NCBI RefSeq assembly: GCF_004362215.1
Contig: NZ_SNWR01000002.1
Span: 558,001-622,000 of the forward strand
Source: Paractinoplanes brasiliensis
GTDB lineage: Bacteria; Actinomycetota; Actinomycetes; Mycobacteriales; Micromonosporaceae
Direction: 5' to 3'
DNA: 64,000 bases
Part shown: positions 8,715 to 17,800 of the stretch, piece by piece
How positions within the stretch are numbered: position 1 is the first letter of the stretch
Layout: each line of letters begins with the position of its first letter
The notes under the pieces: generated by a model
Database searches by the model: none
What the model was told of the DNA's origin: nothing
The model's input: only the letters and a program-made list of their open reading frames with translations
Made by a program: the position numbers and the translations under genes

Positions 8715-10025
8715 ATGCATCAGCGCGCCTATGAAGGCCAATGCGCTCTCGCGGAGAACGGGCACGGCGTCGTCAGAGCGCCGAGGCTGACCCTGGTCGC
8801 GCTGGCGCTGGGGACCTTCGCCATCGGCACCGGCGAGTTCGGCAGCAACGGCATCGTCCAGCTGTTCGCGTCCGACCTCGGCGTGTCGCTGCCCACCGCG
8901 ACGTCCGCGATCACCGCGTACGCGGTCGGCGTCGTCATCGGCTCCCCGGCGATCACCCTGCTGGCGGCCCGGGTCAACCGGCGCACCCTGCTGCTGGGCC
9001 TGATCGTGCTGTTCCTGGCCGGCAACGCCCTGTCCGCGATCGCCCCGAACCTGGCGCTGCTGATCGTCGCCCGGTTCGCCGCCGGAAGCGTCCAGGGCGC
9101 GTTCTTCGGCGCCGGCGCCGTCGTCGCCGGTTACGTGTACGGCCCAGGCCGGGGCGGCAAGGCGTTCGCCACCGTGATGGGCGGGCTCACCGTCGCCACC
9201 ATTGTCGGCTCGCCGCTGGCTACCGCCGTCGGCCAACACGCCGGCTGGCGCGCCATGTACTGGACAGTGGTCGCGCTCGGTGTGCTTGCCGGGTTCGCCC
9301 TGGTGGCCTGGCTGCCCCGCAGCGGCGACCTGCACGGCGGCTCGATCACCGGCGAACTCGGCGGTCTGCGCCGCGCCGGCGTCTGGTTGATGGTCGCGGT
9401 GGCGGCGCTCGGCATTTCCAGCATCTTCGCGGTCTACACCTTCATCGGCCCCTTCGTCACTGAAGCGGCCGGCCGTGACGCGTCACTCATCCCGGTTGCC
9501 CTCGCCGTCTTCGGCCTCGGCATGGCGGCCGGGAACCAGGTGGGCGGGCGCGTCGCCGACCGCTCCGTCAACGGCGGACTGATCCTCGGGTACGCCGCGA
9601 CGCTGATCCTGCTCGTACCGATCGGCGTGGCCGGGAGCAACCTGGCCGTGCTGCTGCCCTGCCTGTTCGGTGTCGGCGCGAGCATGATGGTCGCGATCCC
9701 GACGGTTCAGGTCCGGCTGACCGGCTTCGCCCCGGACGCGCCCACCCTGATGGGGGCGGTCAACCTGGCCGCGCTCAATCTTGCCAACTCGCTCGGCGCG
9801 ATCGGCGGCGCGCTGACTCTCGACGCCGGCTGGGGAGCGCTGTCCACCGTCTGGGCGGGGTTCGTGCTCACCTCGGCCGGTTTGCTTCTGTACGTCGTCA
9901 CGGTCGGCCGCGTGAGGCCTGCGCCCGACTCCTCCCCGCCTCGATTCGACAACCAAGGGAGCCCGCGATGGCTACTCGAGTCACCCGCCGGACCGTCGAC
10001 CTCTCCGCCTACCCGGACCTCGTAG
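8715..10025 (+). CDS. MFS (DHA1-type) efflux transporter
   Basis: The 436-residue protein has 12 predicted hydrophobic segments. It has the AraJ/CmlR-like start LALGTFAIGTGEFGSNGI and the family's second-loop region around AARVNRRTLLL. DHA1 members are proton-coupled exporters of sugars, drugs or metabolites. It lies 12 bases after the exported hydrolase, and its last 58 bases overlap the DUF4188 gene, so it belongs to the same operon. The hydrophilic C-terminal tail (about residues 400-436) is not family-typical and may reflect the overlap. Export of the operon's product or substrate is plausible inference. Confidence 0.85.
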   Translation: MHQRAYEGQCALAENGHGVVRAPRLTLVALALGTFAIGTGEFGSNGIVQLFASDLGVSLPTATSAITAYAVGVVIGSPAITLLAARVNRRTLLLGLIVLFLAGNALSAIAPNLALLIVARFAAGSVQGAFFGAGAVVAGYVYGPGRGGKAFATVMGGLTVATIVGSPLATAVGQHAGWRAMYWTVVALGVLAGFALVAWLPRSGDLHGGSITGELGGLRRAGVWLMVAVAALGISSIFAVYTFIGPFVTEAAGRDASLIPVALAVFGLGMAAGNQVGGRVADRSVNGGLILGYAATLILLVPIGVAGSNLAVLLPCLFGVGASMMVAIPTVQVRLTGFAPDAPTLMGAVNLAALNLANSLGAIGGALTLDAGWGALSTVWAGFVLTSAGLLLYVVTVGRVRPAPDSSPPRFDNQGSPRWLLESPAGPSTSPPTRTS

Positions 10026-10474
10026 TGGTCTATCTCGGCATGCGCGTCAACCGCATCACTGGTCTGCGGACGCTGCTGGGCTACGGCCCGCAGATCGGCC
10101 GGTCCGCGAGCCCCGAGCCGGACGGGCTGCTGCGGCACGAGTCGCTGCTGTGGTCGCTGTTCCCCATGCACGTGGGCATCCGCCAGTACTGGCGTGACCT
10201 GCCGTCCCTGCTGGCGTGGGCCCGATCCGAACCGCACAGGTTGTGGTGGCGTGGCTTCCTGCGTGACAGCGGCGGCACCGGCTTCTGGCACGAGACCTAC
10301 CTGATCCGCGGTGGGATGGAGGCGGTGTACGACGACATCCCGCACGACCGCGGCTTCGCCGCCTTCGCCCCGGTGCAGCCGGCGCGCGGCCCGATGTTCG
10401 GCTCGGCCGCCCGGGTCGGACGTCCCGAGGAGGCCACGGCCCCGGTCGTCACCGAGGCCGACCTCTACCCCTGA
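9968..10474 (+). CDS. DUF4188 (monooxygenase-like) protein
   Basis: The 168-residue protein matches the DUF4188 family: VVVYLGMRVNRITGL near the start, LLRHESLLWSLFPMHVGIRQYWRD in the middle, and FWHETYLIRGGMEAVYDDIP near the end. Family members are annotated as monooxygenase-family or ABM-fold-like proteins and often sit in tailoring operons, but a reaction is not firmly established. The ATG lies inside the end of the MFS gene, preceded by AGGGAGCCC. It is the last gene of the oxidoreductase operon. Confidence 0.75.
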   Translation: MATRVTRRTVDLSAYPDLVVVYLGMRVNRITGLRTLLGYGPQIGRSASPEPDGLLRHESLLWSLFPMHVGIRQYWRDLPSLLAWARSEPHRLWWRGFLRDSGGTGFWHETYLIRGGMEAVYDDIPHDRGFAAFAPVQPARGPMFGSAARVGRPEEATAPVVTEADLYP

Positions 10475-10489
10475 GGCCTGGCCTCCACG

Positions 10490-10506
10490 GCGGAGGCGGG
10501 CCGGGG
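10490..10506 (+). terminator. possible hairpin after the oxidoreductase operon
   Basis: A short GCCTCC/GGAGGC inverted repeat lies about 16 bases after the DUF4188 stop, within an extremely GC-rich stretch. It could terminate the operon before the SARP gene. The evidence is weak. Confidence 0.25.
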
Positions 10507-10642
10507 CCGGCGCCGGGCCGGACCCGGTCATGGTGCGGCCGCGGGCCGGTCGTGACCGGGTACCGGCACGTCGAAGCAGTCGAGCACGACCGCGATGCTG
10601 CGCGGTGCGCCACCCGGCCTCGTCGCTCTATTGTTCCGCGAT

Positions 10643-13600
10643 ATGGACCGGCGTTCGCGCTCCTCTCTGTGCCTGGAGATCCTGGGCCCGCTGCGCATCT
10701 GGCGGGACGGCGTCGAGATCGACCCCGGACCACCCCAGCAGGCCGGCCTGCTTGCCGCTCTGCTGGCTTCCGCCGACCAGCGGGTCAGCACCAGCGAGCT
10801 GATCAGCATGGTCTGGGACGGCGACCATCCGGCGACCGCCGTCAATATCGTGCACAAGTACGTCGGCGCGCTCCGGCGGCTGCTCGAGCCCGCACTCCCC
10901 GCCCGCCAGGGCGGGTCCTACCTGCGACGGTCCGAGACCGGCTACGTTTTCGACCCGAGCGGTGGCACGCTCGACGTGGTCGAGTTCCGCAGGCTGGCGG
11001 CGTCGGCGAGGCAACTCGCCGGTGGGCAGGCCCTCGACGCCTACGCTGCGGCGCTGCGCTTTTGGCGGGGCCATGCGGGAGAAGGCCTGGCCCACACCGA
11101 GGCCACCACAACGCTCTTCGCCGCTCTCGACAACGAATTCTTCGAGGCCTGCGTCGCCGCCGCCCATCTCGCGGCCGAGAGCGGGCACACCGAGAGGCTG
11201 CTTCCGTCGCTGAGACTGGCCGCCACCATGGCGCCGTTCCACGAACCGGTGCACGCCTGCCTCATCGTCACCTTGGCCGCCGCGGGACGGCAGGCCGAAG
11301 CGCTGTCGATATTCGGAGCACTCCGCGCCCGGCTCGCCGAGGAACTGGGCACCGATCCTGGGCCGGCCGTTCTCGACGCCTATCAGCAGGTGCTGCGGCC
11401 GGTCCGCCGGCCGCGCGGAAACAACGCGGCCGGAAACGACGACGCGGCCGGAAACGACGACGTGGGCCTTGCCGCGATCGGGTGGACGGGCGCCGTCGGC
11501 GCCTCGGCAACGTCCGGCAGTCTGGTCGGCCGGACCTATGAGCTCGATATCGTGGGGCAGGCCGTGGCGGCCGCGATGTCCGGGGGCACCGGTCTCGTGC
11601 TGGTGGAGGGTGAGCCGGGAATCGGCAAGACCCGTCTCCTCGAAGAGGCAGCCGCGGCAGCGGCCGCTCGGCAGGGCACGCTGGTCGTCTGGGGACGTTG
11701 CCTGGAGGGCGACGGCACGCCGGCGATGTGGCCGTGGACGCAGATTGTCGGCGGGCTGATCGAGAACGTGACGTCCCCGGTCCGCCGGAAGAGCCTCGCC
11801 GGCGAGCTCGGCCGTCTCGTCCGGTCGCGTGGCGAGCGGCCGGAGATGCCGGACAGCGGGGCCCCGTTCCGGTTGTTCGAGGAGGTCACGGCCCTGATCG
11901 CGGAGGTCGCGGCCGGACGGCCGACCGTACTCGTGGTGGACGACCTTCAGTGGGCCGACGGTTCGTCCGTGCGGTTGCTGGGTCACCTCGCGACCAGGCT
12001 CCCCGGTGGCACCGCGGTGATCGGCGCGCTTCGTAACCGCGCGCCTGTTCCCGGCTCGGAGTTGACCAGGTTCCTCGCCACCGCCGGCCGGATGCCGAGC
12101 CACCGCCGGATCCGGCTCGCCCCGCTGGCACCGGGCGAGGTGGCAGAGCTCGTCCAGGGCCAGGTCGGTCATGATCCGGGGGTGGGCGTCGCGCAGCGGA
12201 TTCACGCCCGCACCGGAGGCAACCCGTTCTTCGTTCACGAATTGTCCCGGCTGCTCGCCACCGACGAGGGAATCATCACCGCGGCCGCGGTGGAGCGGGC
12301 CGACGTGCCGGCGACCGTGCGCGACGTGGTCCGGGACCGCACCGCGCGGCTCGACCCGCAGGCCCTGGCCGTACTCGAGATCGCCGCGGTGATCGGCCGG
12401 GACGTGGAGGTCCGTCTGCTTGCCCGAGCGGCCGGCCTCCAGATCCGGGCGTGCGTCCTTCTCCTGGACACCCTGGATGCCCTCGGCCTGCTCGCGTTCC
12501 CTCCCGGCGATCCGTTCTCGCTGCGTTTCCCGCACGACCTGGTTCGCGAATCCGTCATCGCCGTCACGCCGGCCTCGATGGTTCCGCGGCTGCACCTGCG
12601 TGTCGCCGATGCGCTCGAAAACCTGGCTCCGGACACCGAAGCCGTCGCCGAGCGCCTCGCCCACCACCTCTGGGTCGCCGGTCCGCTCGCCGATCCGGCT
12701 CGGACGACAACCGCGCTCGTCTACGCCGGCCGCAGCGCGGCGGCGAAATCGGCGCTCGACGTCGCGGAACGGCAACTGCGCTCGGCCGCCTCGGTAGCCC
12801 GCGCGGCCGGCCTGGCAGAACCGGAGCTGTACGCGCTCAAGCAGCTCGCGGCGGTGGTGGGAATGCGGTCGTTGTACGGTGGCGCCGCGGCTCTTGACCT
12901 GCTGGAGCGGGCCGAGCACCTCGCGCGTCGCCTCGGCCGGCAACGGGAGGCCGCCGACTTCCTCTTCTCCCGGTGGGCCGGCCACGCCCAGGCCATCGAG
13001 CTCGACCGCGCCGCGCCGCTCGCCCGCCGACTGCTCGAGCAGGGCGAGGCCGCCGCCGATCCGACCATCCGCGCCTATGGTCTGAACGCGTGGGGCATTC
13101 ACCAGTGGGGCATCGGAAACGTCGGCGAGGGTGTCCGGCACCTGGGCCGAGCCGCCGAGGTTCTCGACGGCCACGCCGCCCGCCGCGACGACGATCCGTT
13201 ACGGCACGACCTCCAGATGCTCCCGGCCGCGATCTTCGCCGAGATGACGGCACAACACGGTGACCTGAGCACCGCTCAGGCGCTGCTCGCCGAGCTCGAG
13301 GCCCTGGCCGGCGACGACCCGTACATGACCACGGTGTGGGCCTCCATGGCCGCGCGCACCGCCGCGAACGTGGGCGATGCCCCGGAGGCGCTGCGGGTGG
13401 CCGAACGGGGAATCGCCGTCGACCCGGAGTTCACCTTCGTCTTCCAAGGGTCATATCTGCGGCTGGCCCGCCTGTGGGCGCTGGCGATGAGCGGCCACGA
13501 CCCGGCGGGCTCCGCCGACCGGGCCGAGCGACTGATCCGGTCGAATCTGCTCGACACGCCCCGCTCCTGCGTGGCCACCTGGTTCGGGCTGCTCGGCGAG

Positions 13601-13867
13601 GCCCGGCTCGCGGCAGGGCAGCTCGACGAGGCCGCCACGGCCCTCGACTGCGCGCAGCAGGCACTCGACACGTTCGGGCAACGCTATCCCGAAGGGCTGA
13701 TCCTGCTCATCCGGGCGAAGGTGCTGCGGGCGTCCGGCGCATCCCCCGGCGTGGTCCGGGCCGCGGCTGAGCGGGCGTACTCGTTGTCGGTCGACCGCGA
13801 AGCCCATCTCTACGCGCACCGCGCCGCCCGGATGCTGCGGGAACCGGCCGGGCCGCAGGGGACTTGA
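10643..13867 (+). CDS. SARP-family regulator with AAA/STAND ATPase module (SARP-1)
   Basis: The roughly 1074-residue protein has an N-terminal OmpR-type winged helix (LEILGPLRIWRDGVEIDPG, residues 8-100), a bacterial transcriptional activator (BTAD) domain (about 105-260), an AAA_16-type ATPase with Walker A GEPGIGKT near 322 and Walker B VLVVDDLQWAD near 428, and a long helical, TPR-like C-terminus. Such large SARPs activate secondary-metabolism or specialised operons, with ATP binding as a switch. The ATG at 10643 is chosen because the conserved domain begins there; an upstream in-frame ATG (10595) adds 16 unconserved residues. It shares full-length architecture with the regulators at 18013 and 26370. 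Confidence 0.9.
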   Translation: MDRRSRSSLCLEILGPLRIWRDGVEIDPGPPQQAGLLAALLASADQRVSTSELISMVWDGDHPATAVNIVHKYVGALRRLLEPALPARQGGSYLRRSETGYVFDPSGGTLDVVEFRRLAASARQLAGGQALDAYAAALRFWRGHAGEGLAHTEATTTLFAALDNEFFEACVAAAHLAAESGHTERLLPSLRLAATMAPFHEPVHACLIVTLAAAGRQAEALSIFGALRARLAEELGTDPGPAVLDAYQQVLRPVRRPRGNNAAGNDDAAGNDDVGLAAIGWTGAVGASATSGSLVGRTYELDIVGQAVAAAMSGGTGLVLVEGEPGIGKTRLLEEAAAAAAARQGTLVVWGRCLEGDGTPAMWPWTQIVGGLIENVTSPVRRKSLAGELGRLVRSRGERPEMPDSGAPFRLFEEVTALIAEVAAGRPTVLVVDDLQWADGSSVRLLGHLATRLPGGTAVIGALRNRAPVPGSELTRFLATAGRMPSHRRIRLAPLAPGEVAELVQGQVGHDPGVGVAQRIHARTGGNPFFVHELSRLLATDEGIITAAAVERADVPATVRDVVRDRTARLDPQALAVLEIAAVIGRDVEVRLLARAAGLQIRACVLLLDTLDALGLLAFPPGDPFSLRFPHDLVRESVIAVTPASMVPRLHLRVADALENLAPDTEAVAERLAHHLWVAGPLADPARTTTALVYAGRSAAAKSALDVAERQLRSAASVARAAGLAEPELYALKQLAAVVGMRSLYGGAAALDLLERAEHLARRLGRQREAADFLFSRWAGHAQAIELDRAAPLARRLLEQGEAAADPTIRAYGLNAWGIHQWGIGNVGEGVRHLGRAAEVLDGHAARRDDDPLRHDLQMLPAAIFAEMTAQHGDLSTAQALLAELEALAGDDPYMTTVWASMAARTAANVGDAPEALRVAERGIAVDPEFTFVFQGSYLRLARLWALAMSGHDPAGSADRAERLIRSNLLDTPRSCVATWFGLLGEARLAAGQLDEAATALDCAQQALDTFGQRYPEGLILLIRAKVLRASGASPGVVRAAAERAYSLSVDREAHLYAHRAARMLREPAGPQGT

Positions 13868-13879
13868 CGGCAACGGAAC
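13862..13879 (-). promoter_or_regulatory. inverted copy of the SARP-type element
   Basis: On the reverse strand the sequence reads GTTCCGT-N4-GTCAAGT in the same 11-bp period as the forward promoter elements. It overlaps the end of the SARP-1 gene and lies 35 bp upstream of the forward element at 13897. The site at 18119-18136 matches it at 17 of 19 bases over the surrounding stretch. No reverse-strand gene follows, so it is more likely an upstream binding site than a promoter. Confidence 0.55.
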
Positions 13880-13896
13880 GCGCCCCGAGTCGTCAC

Positions 13897-13929
13897 GTGC
13901 AGTCTCCGTCAAGTAGGCGGACATAGCTT
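13897..13929 (+). promoter_or_regulatory. SARP-type bipartite element and promoter of the hydrolase-2TM operon
   Basis: GTGCAGT (13897-13903) and GTCAAGT (13908-13914) are followed after exactly 9 bp by the -10-like TAGCTT (13924-13929). The geometry is identical to the element at 18174. The start codon lies 30 bases after the -10, which implies a short leader. Confidence 0.6.
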
Positions 13930-13930
13930 C

Positions 13931-13958
13931 TTGTCACCACTGAGGACAGAGGTGACAA
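13931..13958 (+). promoter_or_regulatory. perfect inverted repeat abutting the hydrolase start codon
   Basis: TTGTCACC and GGTGACAA form a perfect 8-bp inverted repeat with a 12-base spacer that ends directly at the ATG. The likely ribosome-binding AGAGG lies at its right arm. It could be an operator overlapping the transcription start or, if transcribed, a hairpin that masks the RBS. Confidence 0.4.
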
Positions 13959-14666
13959 ATGATGCCCGACCATCCCACCATCGTGCTGGTGCACGGTGCC
14001 TTCGCCGACAGCAGCGGTTTCACCGCGATCATCAAGCGACTTGTCTCGGACGGCTACCCGGTGGTGGCCGCGCCCAACCCACTGCGCGGGCTCTCCTCCG
14101 ACGCCGCACAGGTGCGGGCCCGGCTGCAAGACATCAGCGGGCCGATCGTGCTGGTCGGCCATTCGTACGGCGGCGCGGTGATCTCCGCCGCCGCGACCGG
14201 CAACCCGAACATCCGGGCGCTGGTGTACCTGGCGGCATTCGTCCCGGAGGAGGGCGAAAGCGCACAGGCCCTGGTCGAGAAGTTCCCGGGAAGCACCATC
14301 GGAGATTCGTTGAAACCGGTGCCCCTGGCCGACGGGCAGGTCGACCTCTACGTCGACCCCCGTGTCTTTCACCCCCACTTCGCCGGCGACATCCCCGCCG
14401 ACGAGGCCGAGGTCTACGCGATCACCCAGCGGCCGGCCACTGGGGCTGCCCTCGGTGAACCGGCCACCGGCGCTCAGGCCTGGCACGAGATTCCCTGTCA
14501 CCACCTGATCAGCGGGGCCGACCGGATCATCCCGCCGATGGCACAGGAATTCATGGCCCGGCGCACCGGTGGTCAGATCCAGGTGGTGGAAGGCGCCTCG
14601 CACATGGTCTTCGTCTCCCGGCCGGGAGCGACCGTAGCTCTGATCGAGAAGGCGGCCCAGCAATGA
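13959..14666 (+). CDS. alpha/beta hydrolase (cytosolic paralogue)
   Basis: The 235-residue protein has the same salicylate-esterase-like fold as the Tat-exported enzyme at 7911: VLVHGAFADSSGF, nucleophile elbow GHSYGG, acid in GADRIIP and catalytic His in GASHMVF. NPLRGLSSDAA and the NPNIRALVYLAAF segment are nearly identical between the two. It lacks a signal peptide, so it acts in the cytoplasm. It is transcribed from a promoter with the shared SARP-type element and overlaps the next gene by four bases (ATGA). The likely reaction is ester, lactone or related bond hydrolysis; the substrate is unknown. Confidence 0.85.
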   Translation: MMPDHPTIVLVHGAFADSSGFTAIIKRLVSDGYPVVAAPNPLRGLSSDAAQVRARLQDISGPIVLVGHSYGGAVISAAATGNPNIRALVYLAAFVPEEGESAQALVEKFPGSTIGDSLKPVPLADGQVDLYVDPRVFHPHFAGDIPADEAEVYAITQRPATGAALGEPATGAQAWHEIPCHHLISGADRIIPPMAQEFMARRTGGQIQVVEGASHMVFVSRPGATVALIEKAAQQ

Positions 14667-14875
14667 CCGTTCACAAGAGCGAACAGGCCCTGAGGTGGGG
14701 CATGTGGATCCACACCTTCTGGTACGTGGTGGCCAACGTAGCTCAGGTCATCGTCTGGGCAGTGGTGACGCCGGACGTCTTCTTCTGGCCGCTATGGTCG
14801 ATCGTCGGCTGGGGTATCGGGTTGGTGGCCCACATCTGGGCGGTCCGCACGGTGCTGCGGTCCCGGCTCGCCTGA
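14663..14875 (+). CDS. small two-helix membrane protein (2TM domain)
   Basis: The 70-residue protein has two transmembrane helices (about 18-38 and 42-63) and resembles the 2TM domain family (FWPLWSIVGWGIGLVAHIW is typical). In related proteins this domain often anchors histidine kinases or stands alone; its function is undefined. The start codon overlaps the hydrolase stop (ATGA), so translation is coupled. Its last 84 bases overlap the 3' end of the convergent SARP-2 gene. Confidence 0.75.
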   Translation: MTVHKSEQALRWGMWIHTFWYVVANVAQVIVWAVVTPDVFFWPLWSIVGWGIGLVAHIWAVRTVLRSRLA

Positions 14876-17800
14876 CGAGAGCAGCTGCTCGGCGCGGCGC
14901 GCGAACAGGTGTGCGCCGCGCTTGCCGGACAACGCGCGAGCCTGTTCGAGGACAGCCCGGACCGTGGGCGGCGGCATGCCATGGGCTCGCATCAGCTGCG
15001 CCCGGACGACCATGAGAAAGCCCTCGGCGTAGCGCTGACCGTAGGTGGCGACGTACGAGTCAGCCCGATCGAGGGCCTCGGCCGCATCCTCAAGCCGGCC
15101 GACCCGCAGCCACATTTCGGCGAGCAACCCGTACCAGGTGGCCAGCCCCGAGCGCGGCGGGTCGAGCAACGCGACGGCAATCAGCCTCTCCGCGTCGGCA
15201 GCGGCATCGGTGTCGCGGTCGGACATGGCCCGTGCCCAGCAGCGCCCGAGACGTTGATAGCCGCCGAGAAAGACGAACGAGAACTCCGGATCCTGGGCGA
15301 TGCCCCGCTGCGCCGCGCGAAGCGCCCAGTCCGGATCGCCGGCCAATGCGGCGACAGTCACCGAGAAGGCCGACCAGACTGTGATCGCGTACGGATCGTC
15401 GCCCGCGGCGTCTTCCACGGCGTCGAGCTGGGCCCGCGCGGCGTCGACGTCGCCGTGCAACGCCGTCATCAGGCCGAGCATCACCGGTGAGAGCAGCTGC
15501 AGGTCGTGTCGCAGCGGCGCCTGGTCCCGCCGGGTCACATCGGCTCCTAGGGGCGGGACGGATCGGCTGAGGTACCGGTACGACTCCGCGATGTTCCCGA
15601 TGTCCCAGTTGTGAATGCCCCAGGCGTGCCGCCCGTAGGCGTGCACGATCGGATCGGCCGAGGCCTGGCCCTGATCGAGCAGCCGGCGGGCCAGCCGGCC
15701 GGCCTGCTCGAGCTGGATGCCCTGCGAGAAGGCGGCCCATCGGGAGAACAGGAAATCGGCCGCCTCACGCTCCCGGCCGAGGTCGCGGGCCAGCTCCTCG
15801 GCCCGCTCCAGCAAGTCGAGCGCCGACCCGACGTACCCGGCCCGCATGCCGTCCACCGCGATGAACAGCGACAGGGCGGACAGTTCCAGCTCGGCCAGGC
15901 CGGCGCCGCGCGCCACCTGTGCCGCCAGCCGCAGATGACCCGCGGCCGCCTCCAGCGCCGACTTGCCGGCGGCGCACCGGCCGGCCTCCAGCAACGCCCG
16001 CCCGGTGCGGGCCGGCTCGGCGAGCGGGCCCGCCGCCCAGAGATGGTGAGCGAGCCGCTCGACCATCGCGTTGTCGTCGAACGTCGTCGCCTCGATCGCC
16101 TCGGCGACGCGAAGGTGCAAGCCAGGGGCCTGGGCCATCGAGGTGGTGGCGGCGACCGACTCGCGAAGCAGGTCGTGGGTGAAGCGGAACGAGTACGGGT
16201 CGCCTGCCACGGGCTCGACCAGGCCGAGGGCGTGCAGACGTCCCAGGTGGTCGAGGCAGGTCGGCATGTCGACGCCGGCGGCGGAGGTCAGCAGGGCCAG
16301 GCCGACGTCGTGGCCGATCAGCGCGGCCGTCCTGAGCAGGTCCGCCGCGACGTCGTCGAGCTCGGTCATGCGGTCGCGCACGACGTCCAGCACGGTGCCG
16401 GGCACGCCGGCGCCGAGGTCGGCATCGCTGAACCGGCCACTGTCGCGTAGGTGGCGCGCCAGCTCGCGGACGAAGAACGCGTTGCCGCCGGTGCGGGCGT
16501 GGATGTCGCGCGCGGCCACGACGTCGGGCAGGCGCCCGGTCTCCCGCCGCACCAGTTCGGTCACCTCGGCCTGGCTGAACCCGCCCAGGTGGATCCGGCG
16601 CAGCCCGGCGTGCCGGCTCACGACGGCCAGAGCATGCGCGACCTCGGGGCCGGGCAGCGGCGCCCGATCGCGAAGCGCGCCGACGACGGCCGTCCCGCCC
16701 GGCAGCCTGGCCGCGAGGTGGCCGAGCAGGTCCAGCGAGGCCACGTCGGCCCACTGGATGTCGTCGATGAGCAGCAGCACCGGTCGCCGGGAGGAGACTG
16801 CCCCGATCAGGGCGACGGCTTGCTCGTAGAGGCGGAAACGGGCGCCGCTGTCCGGCAGCACGGGCGTCTCGGCAACCTCGCCGGGCGACCCCACCAGCCG
16901 GCCGAGCTCACCGGTCTGCCACTGTCGGCGGGCCCGGACCGGCAGGCTCCGGACCAGAGCGTTGATCACCTGGAGCCAGGGCCACATCGAGGGCGTCCCG
17001 GGGCCCTCCGCGCAGCGGCCCCATACGACGAGCCCACCTCTCGTTTCCACATCGGCGCCGGCCTGCACGAGCAACCGTGTCTTGCCGACGCCTGGCTCAC
17101 CCTCGACGACTGCCAGGCCCGACCCGCCGCTGAACGTCGCCTCCACTGCCTGCCGGACAGTGGCCAGTTCGTTCGCGCGCCCGACCAGCCTTCCGCCCGG
17201 CGGTGGCGGTGCCGGCCCGGTGGTGTCCGCGACACCCGGCCGGCTCAGCAGCCGCTCATGAGCCGACTGCAAAGCCCGTCCGGGCTCGATGCCCAGTTCC
17301 TCGGCCAGGTGCGCCCGTACCCTCTGAAAGACCGACAAGGCCGCCGCCGGCCGGCCGGCGGCGTGCAGGACGGTGACCAGCGCAGCCTGAACCTGCTCGT
17401 CCAGCGGTGCCATCTCCGCCGCCCGGACCACCGCGGGGAGTGCGAGCTCCGGCCGGCCCTGCGCGACGGCGAGCTCGGCCGTCGCCACACTCGCACCCAG
17501 ATATTCGAGGTTCAGGGCGCTGAAGTCGGCGCTCGATCGGCGCCCCAGCCCGTCGCCCGCGGGTCCGTGCCAGAGGCTCAACGCCCGAACGTAGTGATCG
17601 AGCGCCACGTCGGGCCGGTCGTGGGCGCGGGCGGCGTCGACGAGCTGACGGAACTGGACCAGGTCGAGCACGTCCGGCCCTGCCGTGAACAGATAGAACC
17701 CGCCCCGCCGGTGCAGGTAGGAACCGTTCTCGCGGGTGGAGACCGACGGTTCGAGCAGCCGGCGCAGCGACCCGACGTACTTCTGGAGGATGTTGAGCGC

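Noticed and set aside
10628..13174. Long reverse-strand open frame opposite SARP-1
   Set aside because: It has Arg/Gly-rich composition and no recognisable family, while the forward frame has full SARP and ATPase domains.
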